Below, one piece after another: positions 53,731 through 62,202 of a DNA stretch of 64,000 nucleotides; positions within the stretch are counted from its first letter, which is position 1; every line of letters begins with the position of its first letter. A program made the position numbers and the translations under genes. A model generated the notes under the pieces. It was not told where the DNA came from and ran no database searches. It worked only from the letters and a program-made list of their open reading frames with translations. Source of the stretch: DASVUC01 sp038237225 (GTDB taxonomy: Bacteria; Planctomycetota; Phycisphaerae; Tepidisphaerales; Tepidisphaeraceae); NCBI GenBank assembly GCA_038237225.1, contig JBBRYX010000003.1:207759-271758 (forward strand), written 5' to 3'.

Positions 53731-54987
53731 ATGCCGCGTTCAACGATGGATTCGATTTCTACACAAGTATCAGGAGTTGCCAGCGCCGGCACGCATGCCG
53801 AAAGCGAGCGCGTGGCCGCGTTGGACGGCCTGCGCGGTGTCGCCGTTCTCTGGGTGATGCTCTATCACTTCATGCACGGCGCCACTCACCATCACTGGAT
53901 GTTCCGCGGGGTCTTCGGCTTCATCGGTCTGGGGTACTGGGGGGTCGATGTCTTCTTTGTGCTTTCGGGATTTTTGATCACCGGCATTCTGTACGACACG
54001 AAGAAATCCACGAACTACTTTTCAGCATTTTATGCGCGGCGGTCGCTGCGCATTTTTCCGCTCTACTACTGCGTGCTGCTCGCGGTGTTCGTCGTCTTGC
54101 CGATGTTCCGCGCGCTTTCTCCCGATCAGCAAGCGATGGCGCGGCAGCAGGGCTGGCTCTGGACGTATCTCGGTAACATCGCCATGGTCGTGAAAAACGC
54201 ACCGGTCTTCGACGCCGGCGGCATCAAGCTTCTGCATTTCTGGTCGCTGGCGATCGAGGAGCAGTTTTACCTGGCCTGGCCTGCGGTGGTGCTCGTCTTT
54301 TCTCGACGATCCCTGCTCTGGATCTGTGCCGTCCTGATCTCCGTCGCGGCGATTTCGAGATTTGTCATTTGGCAGATCGGAATCGAGCAGCCGATGGCGT
54401 CGTTCTTCACGTTCAGTCGTGTGGACGGACTCGCGATGGGCGCGATGGCCGCCCTGATCGCGCGCGGCACGATGGGGACGGAGCGGATGCATCGTGAGGC
54501 TCGGCTGCTTGGAATCATCTCCGCCGTCGCCTTAGTCGCAATCCTGCTCGCGGAAAAGAAGCACTGGCTCTGGAGCTTTCCCATTCATCTTCAGTCGCCG
54601 GTGCGTCTGCTTCTGTTTACATGCGTGCTGGTGGTCTCGGTCGCAGCGCCGTTAGGAGGTTGGGCGCGCACCATCTTCTCGGCAAGCTGGCTGCGGTTCT
54701 TCGGCAAGTACAGCTATGGCCTGTACGTGTTTCACTACATGATGATGCCATGGTTCGAGCAGATCGTCCCCATGGAAGGGTTGAAGGAACGGCTAGGCTC
54801 ATTCGTGGTCGCGGTGGCGGTCCGAATGGTGGTGTGCACGGCCCTTTCACTGGTGGCGGCGATAGCAAGCTGGTATTTGCTCGAGAAGCATTTCATCCAG
54901 CTCAAGCGATTCTTCGTTCCGGGGAAACCGAAGAAGGATATCGCGTCCGGAGATTCGGCAATCTTGCTCGGGAATACGGGGTCTTAA
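53731..54987 (+). CDS. Acyltransferase 3 family membrane protein
   Basis: A 418-residue protein with about ten membrane helices. The family start LDGLRGVAVLWVMLYHFMHG carries the conserved 'R' and catalytic His; GVDVFFVLSGFLITGIL, RRSLRIFPLYY and LLHFWSLAIEEQFYLAWP are further diagnostic blocks. Such proteins move acetyl or other acyl groups from cytoplasmic CoA across the membrane onto surface polysaccharide or lipid. ATG 53731 (or 53746) is the start. A surface-glycan O-acetyltransferase would fit the sialate O-acetylesterase elsewhere in the window, but no link is shown. Confidence 0.9.
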   Translation: MPRSTMDSISTQVSGVASAGTHAESERVAALDGLRGVAVLWVMLYHFMHGATHHHWMFRGVFGFIGLGYWGVDVFFVLSGFLITGILYDTKKSTNYFSAFYARRSLRIFPLYYCVLLAVFVVLPMFRALSPDQQAMARQQGWLWTYLGNIAMVVKNAPVFDAGGIKLLHFWSLAIEEQFYLAWPAVVLVFSRRSLLWICAVLISVAAISRFVIWQIGIEQPMASFFTFSRVDGLAMGAMAALIARGTMGTERMHREARLLGIISAVALVAILLAEKKHWLWSFPIHLQSPVRLLLFTCVLVVSVAAPLGGWARTIFSASWLRFFGKYSYGLYVFHYMMMPWFEQIVPMEGLKERLGSFVVAVAVRMVVCTALSLVAAIASWYLLEKHFIQLKRFFVPGKPKKDIASGDSAILLGNTGS

Positions 54988-55005
54988 GCCGCGTATGGCG
55001 GAAAA

Positions 55006-56529
55006 CTATTTTAATTGGTGGTTGTAGACGTCGATCAAATGCTCCAGGCGCTCCCGAGGTTGCACCGCGAAAAATAGCTCGCGATCGAAGAGAGTTTGCT
55101 CCTCGGCCTCTCTGTGCTCCGTCTCTCGGAGGTGCTGGTCCCAGCGCTCGAGCTCGGGATTGCGCAGCGCCGCCTGCGTCAACTCCTGATGCATCTGGCT
55201 GAAGAGTTGCCGGCGCTCGAGCGAGTTTCGCGGGGCGGAATCAATCGCGGCCACCAGGCCCTGCTTGCGCTCTCCCAGAAGCCGGTGCCGCAACCGATGC
55301 CCACCTCCCACAACGCACGGCAGGCAGGCCCGGCTCTGCGTCAGCGCATCCGGAAAATACAGCGTGGCGGTCGTGACCCCGAAGTGAGGCGCTTTGATCT
55401 TGAAGTGAGACTGCATCATTCGATCCGTAACCTGGTCGTACCGTCCGCCTCCGATTCCATGCATGAAGTTGTCGACCACGAGCAGCCGGAGAAACAGCGT
55501 CAGTGTGAGCGCGCGCGGAGAAAGCCTGAGATTATTTCGTCGAAGAAACGCGCCCAGCTTTGCCGCCGCCTCCCAGCCATCAAGTTTTGAATCCAGCGCG
55601 AACTCATCGCCGCCCGGCGCCACCAGCGCCAGATAATCCCCCTCGCGCCAGACGGTCGCCCGCTCCCGCGAGTTGGTCGCGAGATTGTCGAGCCAGAACG
55701 GCACTTCGCAGGATGTCGGCGTCACATGGAGGTCCGGCATCGGCCGGCTGGGCGAGCGAAGCTTCTGCTCCCGGCGGTAATCGGCAAGGGCCTGATTGTA
55801 ATCGGATGCAAATTGCAGAGGCTGCGAAAGGATGTGATGAACGAACGCGAGATAAGGCTCCGAGATCCACATGGGGCTACACAACAGCGCATGATGCCGA
55901 AGGCCCAGCGTCCAGCTCAACTCATGCGATGCGTTGGTGAGCGCGCTCGCAAGATTCGGCGTCTCGATCGAAAGCCGCCTGAGACTCAGCAAAAAATCCC
56001 CCAGCAGCGGCTGAAAATTGAACCGGCTCCTGGACAGGGCATCAGCGGTGGTCTGGATATGCGCGGGCGTCGGCGCATCAAGCAGCGCTGCCCACTCGGC
56101 GGTTTGAATCTCGGGATCATCCGTTATTGGGAATGTACAAACCGTGTGTGCCCCATCCGTTCCCCCGCCTTGGAGCGTCGGCCAGCGCAGTTGCAAATGT
56201 TTGGGCTGATCCGTGTCGACGGCGAAGTGATAGGCCGCAGCGCCGAGCGGCCTCGCCATCGCCTCCAGCAGCACATCCTTCACCCAAACGCCGGTGTGAT
56301 AAAGCTCGGTTTGATGCCCCGATGCAATCAGCGGCTGGTGGTGATCGCGATGCCCCAGAAACTCCCGCTGCCGCCGGCGCAGCGCTCCCACCGGGATATT
56401 CCCCACCCGCGCCTCACAAGCAGAAAGCGCTCGATGGTTCGCCCGCGTCTGCTCGAGCAACTCCCTGGGCTCGGGCCAGATCAGGTACTGACCGTCTTCG
56501 ACCGGGGCTTTCCAATCCGCGTACGCCAT
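55006..56529 (-). CDS. Uncharacterised protein, possible distant BshC-like family
   Basis: A 507-residue protein (ATG 56529; a TTG three codons upstream is also in frame). No family is recognised with confidence. The motif IASGHQTELYHTGVWVKDVLL at about residues 70-90, followed by HFAVDTDQPKH, resembles in order and spacing the 'TGQQ-x-GLxGGP-LYTxYK ... DDHD' region of bacillithiol synthase BshC. MHGIGGGRYDQVTDRMM near residue 385 recalls BshC's 'HGxGGxxYx' region. The C-terminus is helical and rich in Glu, Arg and Gln. Either a remote BshC relative or an unrelated planctomycete family is possible. It begins 21 bases after the GT2 stop, probably in one operon. Confidence 0.5.
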   Translation of the reverse strand: MAYADWKAPVEDGQYLIWPEPRELLEQTRANHRALSACEARVGNIPVGALRRRQREFLGHRDHHQPLIASGHQTELYHTGVWVKDVLLEAMARPLGAAAYHFAVDTDQPKHLQLRWPTLQGGGTDGAHTVCTFPITDDPEIQTAEWAALLDAPTPAHIQTTADALSRSRFNFQPLLGDFLLSLRRLSIETPNLASALTNASHELSWTLGLRHHALLCSPMWISEPYLAFVHHILSQPLQFASDYNQALADYRREQKLRSPSRPMPDLHVTPTSCEVPFWLDNLATNSRERATVWREGDYLALVAPGGDEFALDSKLDGWEAAAKLGAFLRRNNLRLSPRALTLTLFLRLLVVDNFMHGIGGGRYDQVTDRMMQSHFKIKAPHFGVTTATLYFPDALTQSRACLPCVVGGGHRLRHRLLGERKQGLVAAIDSAPRNSLERRQLFSQMHQELTQAALRNPELERWDQHLRETEHREAEEQTLFDRELFFAVQPRERLEHLIDVYNHQLK

Positions 56530-56550
56530 CGCGTGCAAGTATAGGCCGAG

Positions 56551-57309
56551 TTAGGCGCATCCACACGGATGCATGGTCTGATGGACGGGCTCCGCGGCGA
56601 GCTTTTCCTGCTCGATTGTTAGCACCTCCAGATAATGCTGGAGCCGGTTGGATGCATCATCGAGCATTCCGCCGAAATGTCGCGTTGGATCGTTGTAGAT
56701 CAGCCGAACCGGGATCTCTCTGAGGCGCAGCCTGTGATGATGAACCTGCGGCCAAAGCTGCATGGGAAAGGCATATCCCGGCACGTCCAAATTCAGCCGC
56801 CGCATCGCGCATACGCGGTGCGCTTTGAAGCCACAAAAAGAATCGGTGAGGTTCAAGTGATACAGGTCGTTAAGGATCGTGGTAATCGTCGTGTTGATCG
56901 AGCGTCGATCCCCAGGCGGGAGATCATCGGTGTCGTTGGGCCGGAGGTATCGCGATCCGCTGATGATGTCCGCTTGATCGGCTTCGATCTCTCGAATGAA
57001 ATCCGGGATCCGCTCCGGCTCATGCTGCTCATCACAATCCATCGTGATGACCCAGTCGTATCCGCGTTTGTCTGCCCACGCGAACGCATCGATCAGCGAC
57101 TGCCCGTACCCGCGGTTTTCCGGATGACGGATCAGTTGCACGTCGCTTCGGGTGGCGAGGTAATCGCCGGTTCCATCGCTGGAGCCGTCATCGATAACCA
57201 GGAGGTCACGATGAAATCCCAAGACCTTGTCGAGCACCTTCTCGACATACTTGCACTCGTTGTAAACAGGTATAGCAATGAGCAGACTCAATCGAGGCTC
57301 CTTCTGCAT
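56551..57309 (-). CDS. Family 2 glycosyltransferase (dolichol-phosphate-mannose-synthase type)
   Basis: A 252-residue GT-A enzyme. ATG 57309 starts KEPRLSLLIAIPVYNECKYVE, the nucleotide-binding start. LLVIDDGSSDGT and ITMDCDEQHEPERIP give the conserved DD and DxD-like metal motifs, and ISGSRYLRPND is a further DPM-type block. The acceptor-side residues DSFCGFKAHR follow. No C-terminal membrane segments are present, so it is a soluble or peripheral DPM1-like enzyme. It probably transfers a hexose from a nucleotide sugar to polyprenyl phosphate, which would supply GT39-type enzymes such as those at 23070 and 26600. Confidence 0.88.
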   Translation of the reverse strand: MQKEPRLSLLIAIPVYNECKYVEKVLDKVLGFHRDLLVIDDGSSDGTGDYLATRSDVQLIRHPENRGYGQSLIDAFAWADKRGYDWVITMDCDEQHEPERIPDFIREIEADQADIISGSRYLRPNDTDDLPPGDRRSINTTITTILNDLYHLNLTDSFCGFKAHRVCAMRRLNLDVPGYAFPMQLWPQVHHHRLRLREIPVRLIYNDPTRHFGGMLDDASNRLQHYLEVLTIEQEKLAAEPVHQTMHPCGCA

Positions 57310-57563
57310 GCGATCCCGGGGATGGTAGAACTTCCGGCCCCGCCGGGTCAATTGCAAAGTCGGTTCCCCGCAAGCAATTGCCCCGCTGAACCGCCTTGCT
57401 GAATGTGCCGATGAGACAATGTGCGGACGATAACGTTTAGGCGAGCGGAATTCGCCCGTTACTATCGGTCGGTTTGAGCAACTTGGCTTCATATTGACCC
57501 CTGCGATTGGGTCGTTATCCTCGTGCTTCACGTGCAGTTGGGCCGCTTTTACCGGGTTAAGGT

Positions 57564-58568
57564 ATGAAACACGCTCTGCGGGTTGCGCTGATCGCCATGG
57601 GAATTGGCGTCATTGGATTGGCCGGCTGCAAATCGTCGGGCAAGGGCGGCGGCGGCGCCCGCGCCAAAGGCGTCGACAACTACGTCAGGGCGATGCGACA
57701 GTACCACGCCGGCGACAAAGAACGCGCCATGGCCCAGCTCATCGAAGCCACCCGCGCCAATCCCAACCTGATCATGCCGCGCGTGATGCTGGGCGACCTG
57801 TACCGCTCCGAAGGCAACTACGACGATGCCGTGAAGCAGTATGAGCAAGTGACCAAAATGGACCCGTACTACGCGTCCAACTGGTACAAGCTTGGCGTCG
57901 GGTATCAGTTCATGGAGCGCCTGAAGGATGCTGCCGGCAGCTACCAGAAGGCGCTCAAGATTGCGCCCAAGGATGCCAAGAGCAATATGAACCTCGGCCT
58001 GGTGCAGCTCTATCTCGGCAACACGGAAGAGGCGCTGGACTATGCCCGCAAGGCGACGGATCTGGAGCCCAAGTCCGCGGCCGCATGGTCAAATCTTGGT
58101 GTCACGCTCGACGCCGCGGGACAATATCCCAAGGCGGAAGAAGCCTACCGCAAGTCGATCGATCTCGATCCCGACAATCCTGCAACCCTGATCAATCTCG
58201 CCACGAATCTTTTCTCCCAGGACAAGGCCCCCGAGGCCGCCGAGGTGATGAAGCGCGCCGCCGGCATCAGCAACACTGCGCCGGTCCGCAAACGGTACGG
58301 GGACGCGCTCGCCAAGTCCGGTCATTACAATGACGCGATCGCGCAGTATCAAATGGCGCTGAAGCTGGATTCGAAGTATTACGCGGCGATGACTGAGATC
58401 GGTTTCACGCGCATCGCCGAGTATCGCAAGGGGCTCGAGCTTGACGACAGCAAGCGTCTTGAGGCGCTGAGCAACTGGAAAAAGAGCCTTGAGGTGAACC
58501 AGAATCAACCGAAGGTGCAGGCAGCCGTCAAAGAATGGAACGCGAAGTCCGGGCTGCTGGATAAGTAG
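57564..58568 (+). CDS. TPR lipoprotein (PilF/Tgl-like arrangement)
   Basis: A 334-residue protein with AAGG before the ATG. The signal peptide ends in GVIGLAGCKSS (lipobox, Cys about 22), followed by a Gly-rich linker and about seven TPRs (YVRAMRQYHAGDKERAMAQLIEA, PRVMLGDLYRSEGNYDDAVKQYEQ). Such lipoproteins act as assembly factors for envelope complexes, for example type IV pilus secretins, but no pilus genes are near, so the role is open. A REP-like hairpin directly follows the stop. Confidence 0.82.
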   Translation: MKHALRVALIAMGIGVIGLAGCKSSGKGGGGARAKGVDNYVRAMRQYHAGDKERAMAQLIEATRANPNLIMPRVMLGDLYRSEGNYDDAVKQYEQVTKMDPYYASNWYKLGVGYQFMERLKDAAGSYQKALKIAPKDAKSNMNLGLVQLYLGNTEEALDYARKATDLEPKSAAAWSNLGVTLDAAGQYPKAEEAYRKSIDLDPDNPATLINLATNLFSQDKAPEAAEVMKRAAGISNTAPVRKRYGDALAKSGHYNDAIAQYQMALKLDSKYYAAMTEIGFTRIAEYRKGLELDDSKRLEALSNWKKSLEVNQNQPKVQAAVKEWNAKSGLLDK

Positions 58569-58571
58569 CCT

Positions 58572-58631
58572 GTAGCACGGGCCTCCTGCCCGTGTTTCCG
58601 ATGCTGAACACGGGCAGGATGCTCGTGATAC
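58572..58631. repeat. REP-like hairpin 4
   Basis: GTAGCACGGGCCTCCTGCCCGTG and CACGGGCAGGATGCTCGTGATAC around a 12-base loop. It lies between the TPR lipoprotein stop and the pseudouridine synthase start. Confidence 0.85.
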
Positions 58632-58642
58632 GGGGGACATGA

Positions 58643-59401
58643 ATGGCAGATCACCTAAAATTTCTCTGGTCCGACGAGCACTACGTCGCCGTATTCAAGC
58701 CGGCCGGTCTCGCCACCATTCCCGGGCGGGGCGAAGAGGAGAGCGTTCTTGAGCAGCTTGCCGAGCAGCTTGGTCTCCCATGCACCGGCCAGGATGATCC
58801 GCGCATCCGCGTCGTTCATCGTCTCGACAAGGACACCAGCGGCGTGTTGGTTTTCGCGAAAGATCGAGTTGCCCAGCAACACCTCTCTCACCAGTTTCAA
58901 AACAATAAGGTCAAGAAGGAATACCTCGCGCTCATCGTGGGACGGCCGGCAGAATCCGAAGGCGTCATCGAAGCCGACCTCGGCCCGCATCCCAAAACGC
59001 CGCAGCGCATGACCGTCCTGAAACACGGCGGTCGGCCCGCGCGGACGGACTGGAAACTGGAGGAATCTTTCCGCGACTACTCACTGATTCGGTGCTTCCC
59101 CAAAACCGGCAAGACGCATCAGATCCGTGTGCATCTCAAGCATGCCGGGCTTCCGCTGGGGATCGATCCACTCTACAATGCTCCACGTCCCGGTGAACCC
59201 GGCGGAATCTTTCTCTCCAGCTTCAAACGTTCTTACCACGCGAGCGAACGGGAGGAGCGCCCGCTGATCGACCGCCTGACCCTCCATGCTCATCGGCTGG
59301 CTTTCGCTGATCTCGCGAACAACGAAGTTTTCATTGAGGCCGAATTGCCGCGAGATTTCCGCGCCGCGCTAAACATGTTGCGCAAGTACTCCGCAAGGTA
59401 G
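58643..59401 (+). CDS. RluA-family pseudouridine synthase
   Basis: A 252-residue protein with GGGGGAC upstream of the ATG. The catalytic block is RVVHRLDKDTSGVLVFAKD, with the Asp of HRLDxxTSG as nucleophile. YVAVFKPAGLATIPG opens the domain, and KTGKTHQIRVHLKHAGLPLGIDPLY is the second diagnostic block. It isomerises uridine to pseudouridine in rRNA or tRNA. There is no S4 domain, so it is of the RluA/TruC type rather than RluC/RluD; the target base is not predictable. Confidence 0.93.
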   Translation: MADHLKFLWSDEHYVAVFKPAGLATIPGRGEEESVLEQLAEQLGLPCTGQDDPRIRVVHRLDKDTSGVLVFAKDRVAQQHLSHQFQNNKVKKEYLALIVGRPAESEGVIEADLGPHPKTPQRMTVLKHGGRPARTDWKLEESFRDYSLIRCFPKTGKTHQIRVHLKHAGLPLGIDPLYNAPRPGEPGGIFLSSFKRSYHASEREERPLIDRLTLHAHRLAFADLANNEVFIEAELPRDFRAALNMLRKYSAR

Positions 59402-59405
59402 TCGA

Positions 59406-59462
59406 GTAGCATGGGCGTCTCGCCCATGCATTGAGAAGGCATGGGCGAGACGCCCATGCTAC
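59406..59462. repeat. REP-like hairpin 5
   Basis: GTAGCATGGGCGTCTCGCCCATGC and its complement form a nearly perfect palindrome. It fills the whole gap between two convergent genes (stops at 59401 and 59464). Confidence 0.9.
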
Positions 59463-59463
59463 G

Positions 59464-60129
59464 TCAAAGCTGATTCCAGGTAATTAGATGGTGCCCCGCT
59501 TCGACGGCTCTCCGCGCGAATGACTGAATCGCCTGCCGATGCGCGCTCCAAGTCTCATCGGCAAACCCCGGACACACCCCAACCTCCATCGATTCATCCG
59601 TCACGGGCGGCATCCAATCCTGCATTGCTCGCGCATCCTCAACACTCTTTGGAACAAACAACCGATCGGTGGTGATGAAGCGGTTCCGAATGCGCCGCCG
59701 CGCCATCGAATCGATCCATCTCCCGAAGATCATCCGCGGCTTCAGGATGTACATGTCCGGCACGGACCGGGCGCGCTTGATGTGAAGGTGCCGCAGCCGC
59801 GCAGTGATTTGATTCATCACCCGCGGCGGAGGAGGCAGCGCGCTTTCAAAGACAACGTGAGATACGGAAACCCCCTGATCCCTCACGACCGAAACCTGTT
59901 TGAGCACATGTTCCACACGAGCGTCATCGGGCGCCTTGTCCAGCGTCTGCACCCGCACCCCGAACGAAAACTCGGGATGCTTCAACGCATATTCAACGGC
60001 GGCTTTCGTAAACGGCGCGTTCCCCACGATCGTCGCGCTGCTTAGCGCTCCGGCCTGAAAACATTCGATCGCAGCCTTGAACGTGTCTTCATCCCACCCG
60101 AAGCAATCAGCATTGAGGATCATCCGCAT
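59464..60129 (-). CDS. YdjC/ChbG-like protein lacking metal-ligand residues
   Basis: A 221-residue protein started at ATG 60129. The opening MRMILNADCFGWDEDT and the fold of helices and short strands resemble the YdjC/ChbG polysaccharide-deacetylase superfamily. Its usual NADDFG is NADCFG here, so the second Asp (a metal ligand) is Cys. The usual 'GxHL' His is replaced in FGVRVQTL, and the 'DxHxH' region is SHVVFESALPPPP. The C-terminus has the family-like pattern EVGVCPGFADE. It may be an inactive relative or bind something else. Deacetylase activity should not be assumed. Confidence 0.5.
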   Translation of the reverse strand: MRMILNADCFGWDEDTFKAAIECFQAGALSSATIVGNAPFTKAAVEYALKHPEFSFGVRVQTLDKAPDDARVEHVLKQVSVVRDQGVSVSHVVFESALPPPPRVMNQITARLRHLHIKRARSVPDMYILKPRMIFGRWIDSMARRRIRNRFITTDRLFVPKSVEDARAMQDWMPPVTDESMEVGVCPGFADETWSAHRQAIQSFARRAVEAGHHLITWNQL

Positions 60130-60224
60130 CGTAGAAACCGGCTTGTACCCGAAGCCGATGGCTTTGACACGCAAGGCAAGGATTCTTACATTTGCCCGCT
60201 TTCGTCAATTGGAGAGGAACGGGA

Positions 60225-61106
60225 ATGGTGATGGATCAAGCCATCAACAAGGCCGCCGCGCTGGTTGAGGCGCTGTCTTACATCCAGCGCTTCCACAACA
60301 AGGTGGTGGTGGTAAAGGTTGGCGGCTCGATCATGGATGATGAGCAGGCGCTCTCGACGATTCTCAACGACATCGTTTTTATGAACTACGTCGGCATGCA
60401 GCCGGTGCTGGTGCATGGTGGTGGCAAGGCGATCAACGAGGCGATGGAGAAGGCCGGCTTGACGCCGCAGATGGTGCAGGGGCGGCGGTATACGGACGAG
60501 CGCACGCTCGCGATCGCGGAGCATGTCCTGTGCAACCAGATCAACAAGTTCATCGTGAACTTTATTCAGAGCCAGGGGTGCGAAGCGATGGGCTTGCACT
60601 CGCTGACCAGCGTCGTGCTCTTTGCCGAAAAGACTTATCTCAGCAGCCCGGACGGCCGGCGGATCGATCTTGGGCTGGTGGGCGAGGTTAGGACGGTGAA
60701 CGCTCGGCTGCTTCAATTGCTCGTGCAGGCGGATTCGATTCCCTGCATCGCAACGATCGCGCGCGATGATGCGGGAGGAAAGCTGAACGTGAACGCCGAC
60801 ACCGCCGCCGGCGCGGTGGCGGCTTCCATGAAAGCCGACAAGTTGGTCGTCGTTTCCGACACGCACGGCATCCGCACCGATCCCGAAGATCCCGCGACTG
60901 CCGTATCGCACCTGACCTCCAGCCAGATCGAGGAGATGGTCCGCACCGGCGCGATCAACAAAGGCATGCTGCCGAAGGTGGATGCCTGTTTGCACGCGCT
61001 GCGGGGCGGGGTTTCCAAGGCCCACATCATCGACGGCAGAATTCCCCACGCGCTGCTGCTGGAAATCTACACCGAAGCGGGGATTGGAACTGAGATTGTC
61101 CTTTAA
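60225..61106 (+). CDS. argB: Acetylglutamate kinase
   Basis: A 293-residue protein. ATG 60225 has GGAGAGG upstream. Motifs: VVVVKVGGSIMDDEQ, VLVHGGGKAINEAMEKAG, GRRYTDERTLAIAEHVL, and KLNVNADTAAGAVAASMKADKLVVVSDTHGI, matching ArgB. It phosphorylates N-acetylglutamate in arginine biosynthesis. An N-terminal helix (MDQAINKAAALVEALSYIQRF) resembles that of the arginine-inhibited hexameric ArgB class, so arginine feedback is likely (inference). It is followed by argF, separated by a REP-like hairpin. Confidence 0.95.
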   Translation: MVMDQAINKAAALVEALSYIQRFHNKVVVVKVGGSIMDDEQALSTILNDIVFMNYVGMQPVLVHGGGKAINEAMEKAGLTPQMVQGRRYTDERTLAIAEHVLCNQINKFIVNFIQSQGCEAMGLHSLTSVVLFAEKTYLSSPDGRRIDLGLVGEVRTVNARLLQLLVQADSIPCIATIARDDAGGKLNVNADTAAGAVAASMKADKLVVVSDTHGIRTDPEDPATAVSHLTSSQIEEMVRTGAINKGMLPKVDACLHALRGGVSKAHIIDGRIPHALLLEIYTEAGIGTEIVL

Positions 61107-61107
61107 T

Positions 61108-61166
61108 GTGGCACGGGCATCTTGCCCGTGACCGAACCGCTAACACGGGCAGGATGCCTGTGCCAC
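61108..61166. repeat. REP-like hairpin 6, between argB and argF
   Basis: GTGGCACGGGCATCTTGCCCGTG and CACGGGCAGGATGCCTGTGCCAC. It lies one base after the argB stop and 18 bases before the argF start. It could attenuate or stabilise part of the arg transcript. Confidence 0.88.
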
Positions 61167-61184
61167 GGGAAAGTTGCCCGACTC

Positions 61185-62105
61185 ATGAAACACTTTATCG
61201 CCATCTCCGACTGCTCTCGTGAGGAGCTGCGGCACATTTTGGATGTTGCGAAGCGTTTGAAGAAACAGTATCGCGACACGGGCAAAAACGATCCCATTCT
61301 TGCCGGCATGACACTGGCGATGGTTTTCGAGAAGCCCAGCCTGCGCACGCGGGTCAGCTTCTCGGTTGGCATGACGCACCTCGGTGGCGTGGGCATGTAC
61401 TTGTCGAAGGACGAAGTGGGCCTGGGCGTTCGCGAACCGGTGCAGGATGTCGCGCGCGTTCTCTCGGGCATGTGCGACGGAATCCAGGCGCGGGTCTTTG
61501 CGCACGAGAATATTCTTGGCCTCGCGAAGTACGCCCGTGTTCCCGTCATCAATGGACTGTCTGATTACAACCATCCTTGCCAGGCGATGGCGGATGTGAT
61601 GACGGTTGAAGAGCACTTTGGCGATCTGAAGGGAAGGACCATCGCGTTTATCGGGGATGGGAACAACGTCGCGCGGTCGCTGGCGGTTGCGTGCGGGAAG
61701 TTCGGGATGAAGTTTATCCTGGCTTCGCCGGCGGGTTATGAGTTTTCAAAGAGCGAAGCGGATGAGATTTTGAAGCTTGTGCCGGAGCTTCAGTTTTCTC
61801 TTTCCAAGGATCCGATTGAGTCCGTGAAATCTGCTGATGTTGTCGTCACCGACACCTGGGTGAGCATGGGGCAGGAGGCGGAGAAGGCGAAGCGAATCGC
61901 GGACTTCAAGGGATTTCAGGTGGATGATGCGCTTCTGGGACATGCGCCGAAGCACGCGGTCGTGTTGCATTGTCTTCCGGCTTATCGGGGATACGAGATC
62001 AGTGAGGCGGTGATTGAGGGGCCGCGATCACTGGTGTTCAGGGAAGCGGAGAATCGGCTGCACGCACAGAAGGGAATTCTGGCCGTGCTGATGGGCGGGC
62101 AGTGA
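61185..62105 (+). CDS. argF: Ornithine carbamoyltransferase
   Basis: A 306-residue protein. ATG 61185 starts KHFIAISDCSREELRHIL. The carbamoyl-phosphate site is FEKPSLRTRVSF (usual S-T-R-T-R, here S-L-R-T-R), followed by NGLSDYNHPCQAMAD. The ornithine/SMG loop is TDTWVSMGQE and HCLPAYRG gives the catalytic Cys. Succinyl- and acetylornithine transcarbamylases also carry SLRT-like motifs, but DTWVSMGQE and HCLPAYRG point to the ornithine enzyme. It makes citrulline in the arginine pathway. It is downstream of argB. Confidence 0.92.
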   Translation: MKHFIAISDCSREELRHILDVAKRLKKQYRDTGKNDPILAGMTLAMVFEKPSLRTRVSFSVGMTHLGGVGMYLSKDEVGLGVREPVQDVARVLSGMCDGIQARVFAHENILGLAKYARVPVINGLSDYNHPCQAMADVMTVEEHFGDLKGRTIAFIGDGNNVARSLAVACGKFGMKFILASPAGYEFSKSEADEILKLVPELQFSLSKDPIESVKSADVVVTDTWVSMGQEAEKAKRIADFKGFQVDDALLGHAPKHAVVLHCLPAYRGYEISEAVIEGPRSLVFREAENRLHAQKGILAVLMGGQ

Positions 62106-62111
62106 ATGAAG

Positions 62112-62200
62112 AATTGACGATCGAGCGATTGAGTCATTGACGATTGAAGGATGCACCCGCCTTTCAATCATCAATGACTCAATCACTCAATCGCCAATTC
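62112..62200. repeat. Inverted pair of ATTGA/TCAAT 7-8 bp arrays
   Basis: Left arm: ATTGA-type units at 7-8 bp steps (GAATTGACGATCGAGCGATT, GAGTCATTGACGATTGAAGG). Right arm is complementary: TTTCAATCATCAATGACTCA, ATCACTCAATCGCCAATTC. A similar ATTGA array occurs at 63584-63620. The element separates the convergent argF and cyclophilin genes. Confidence 0.85.
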
Positions 62201-62202
62201 TC

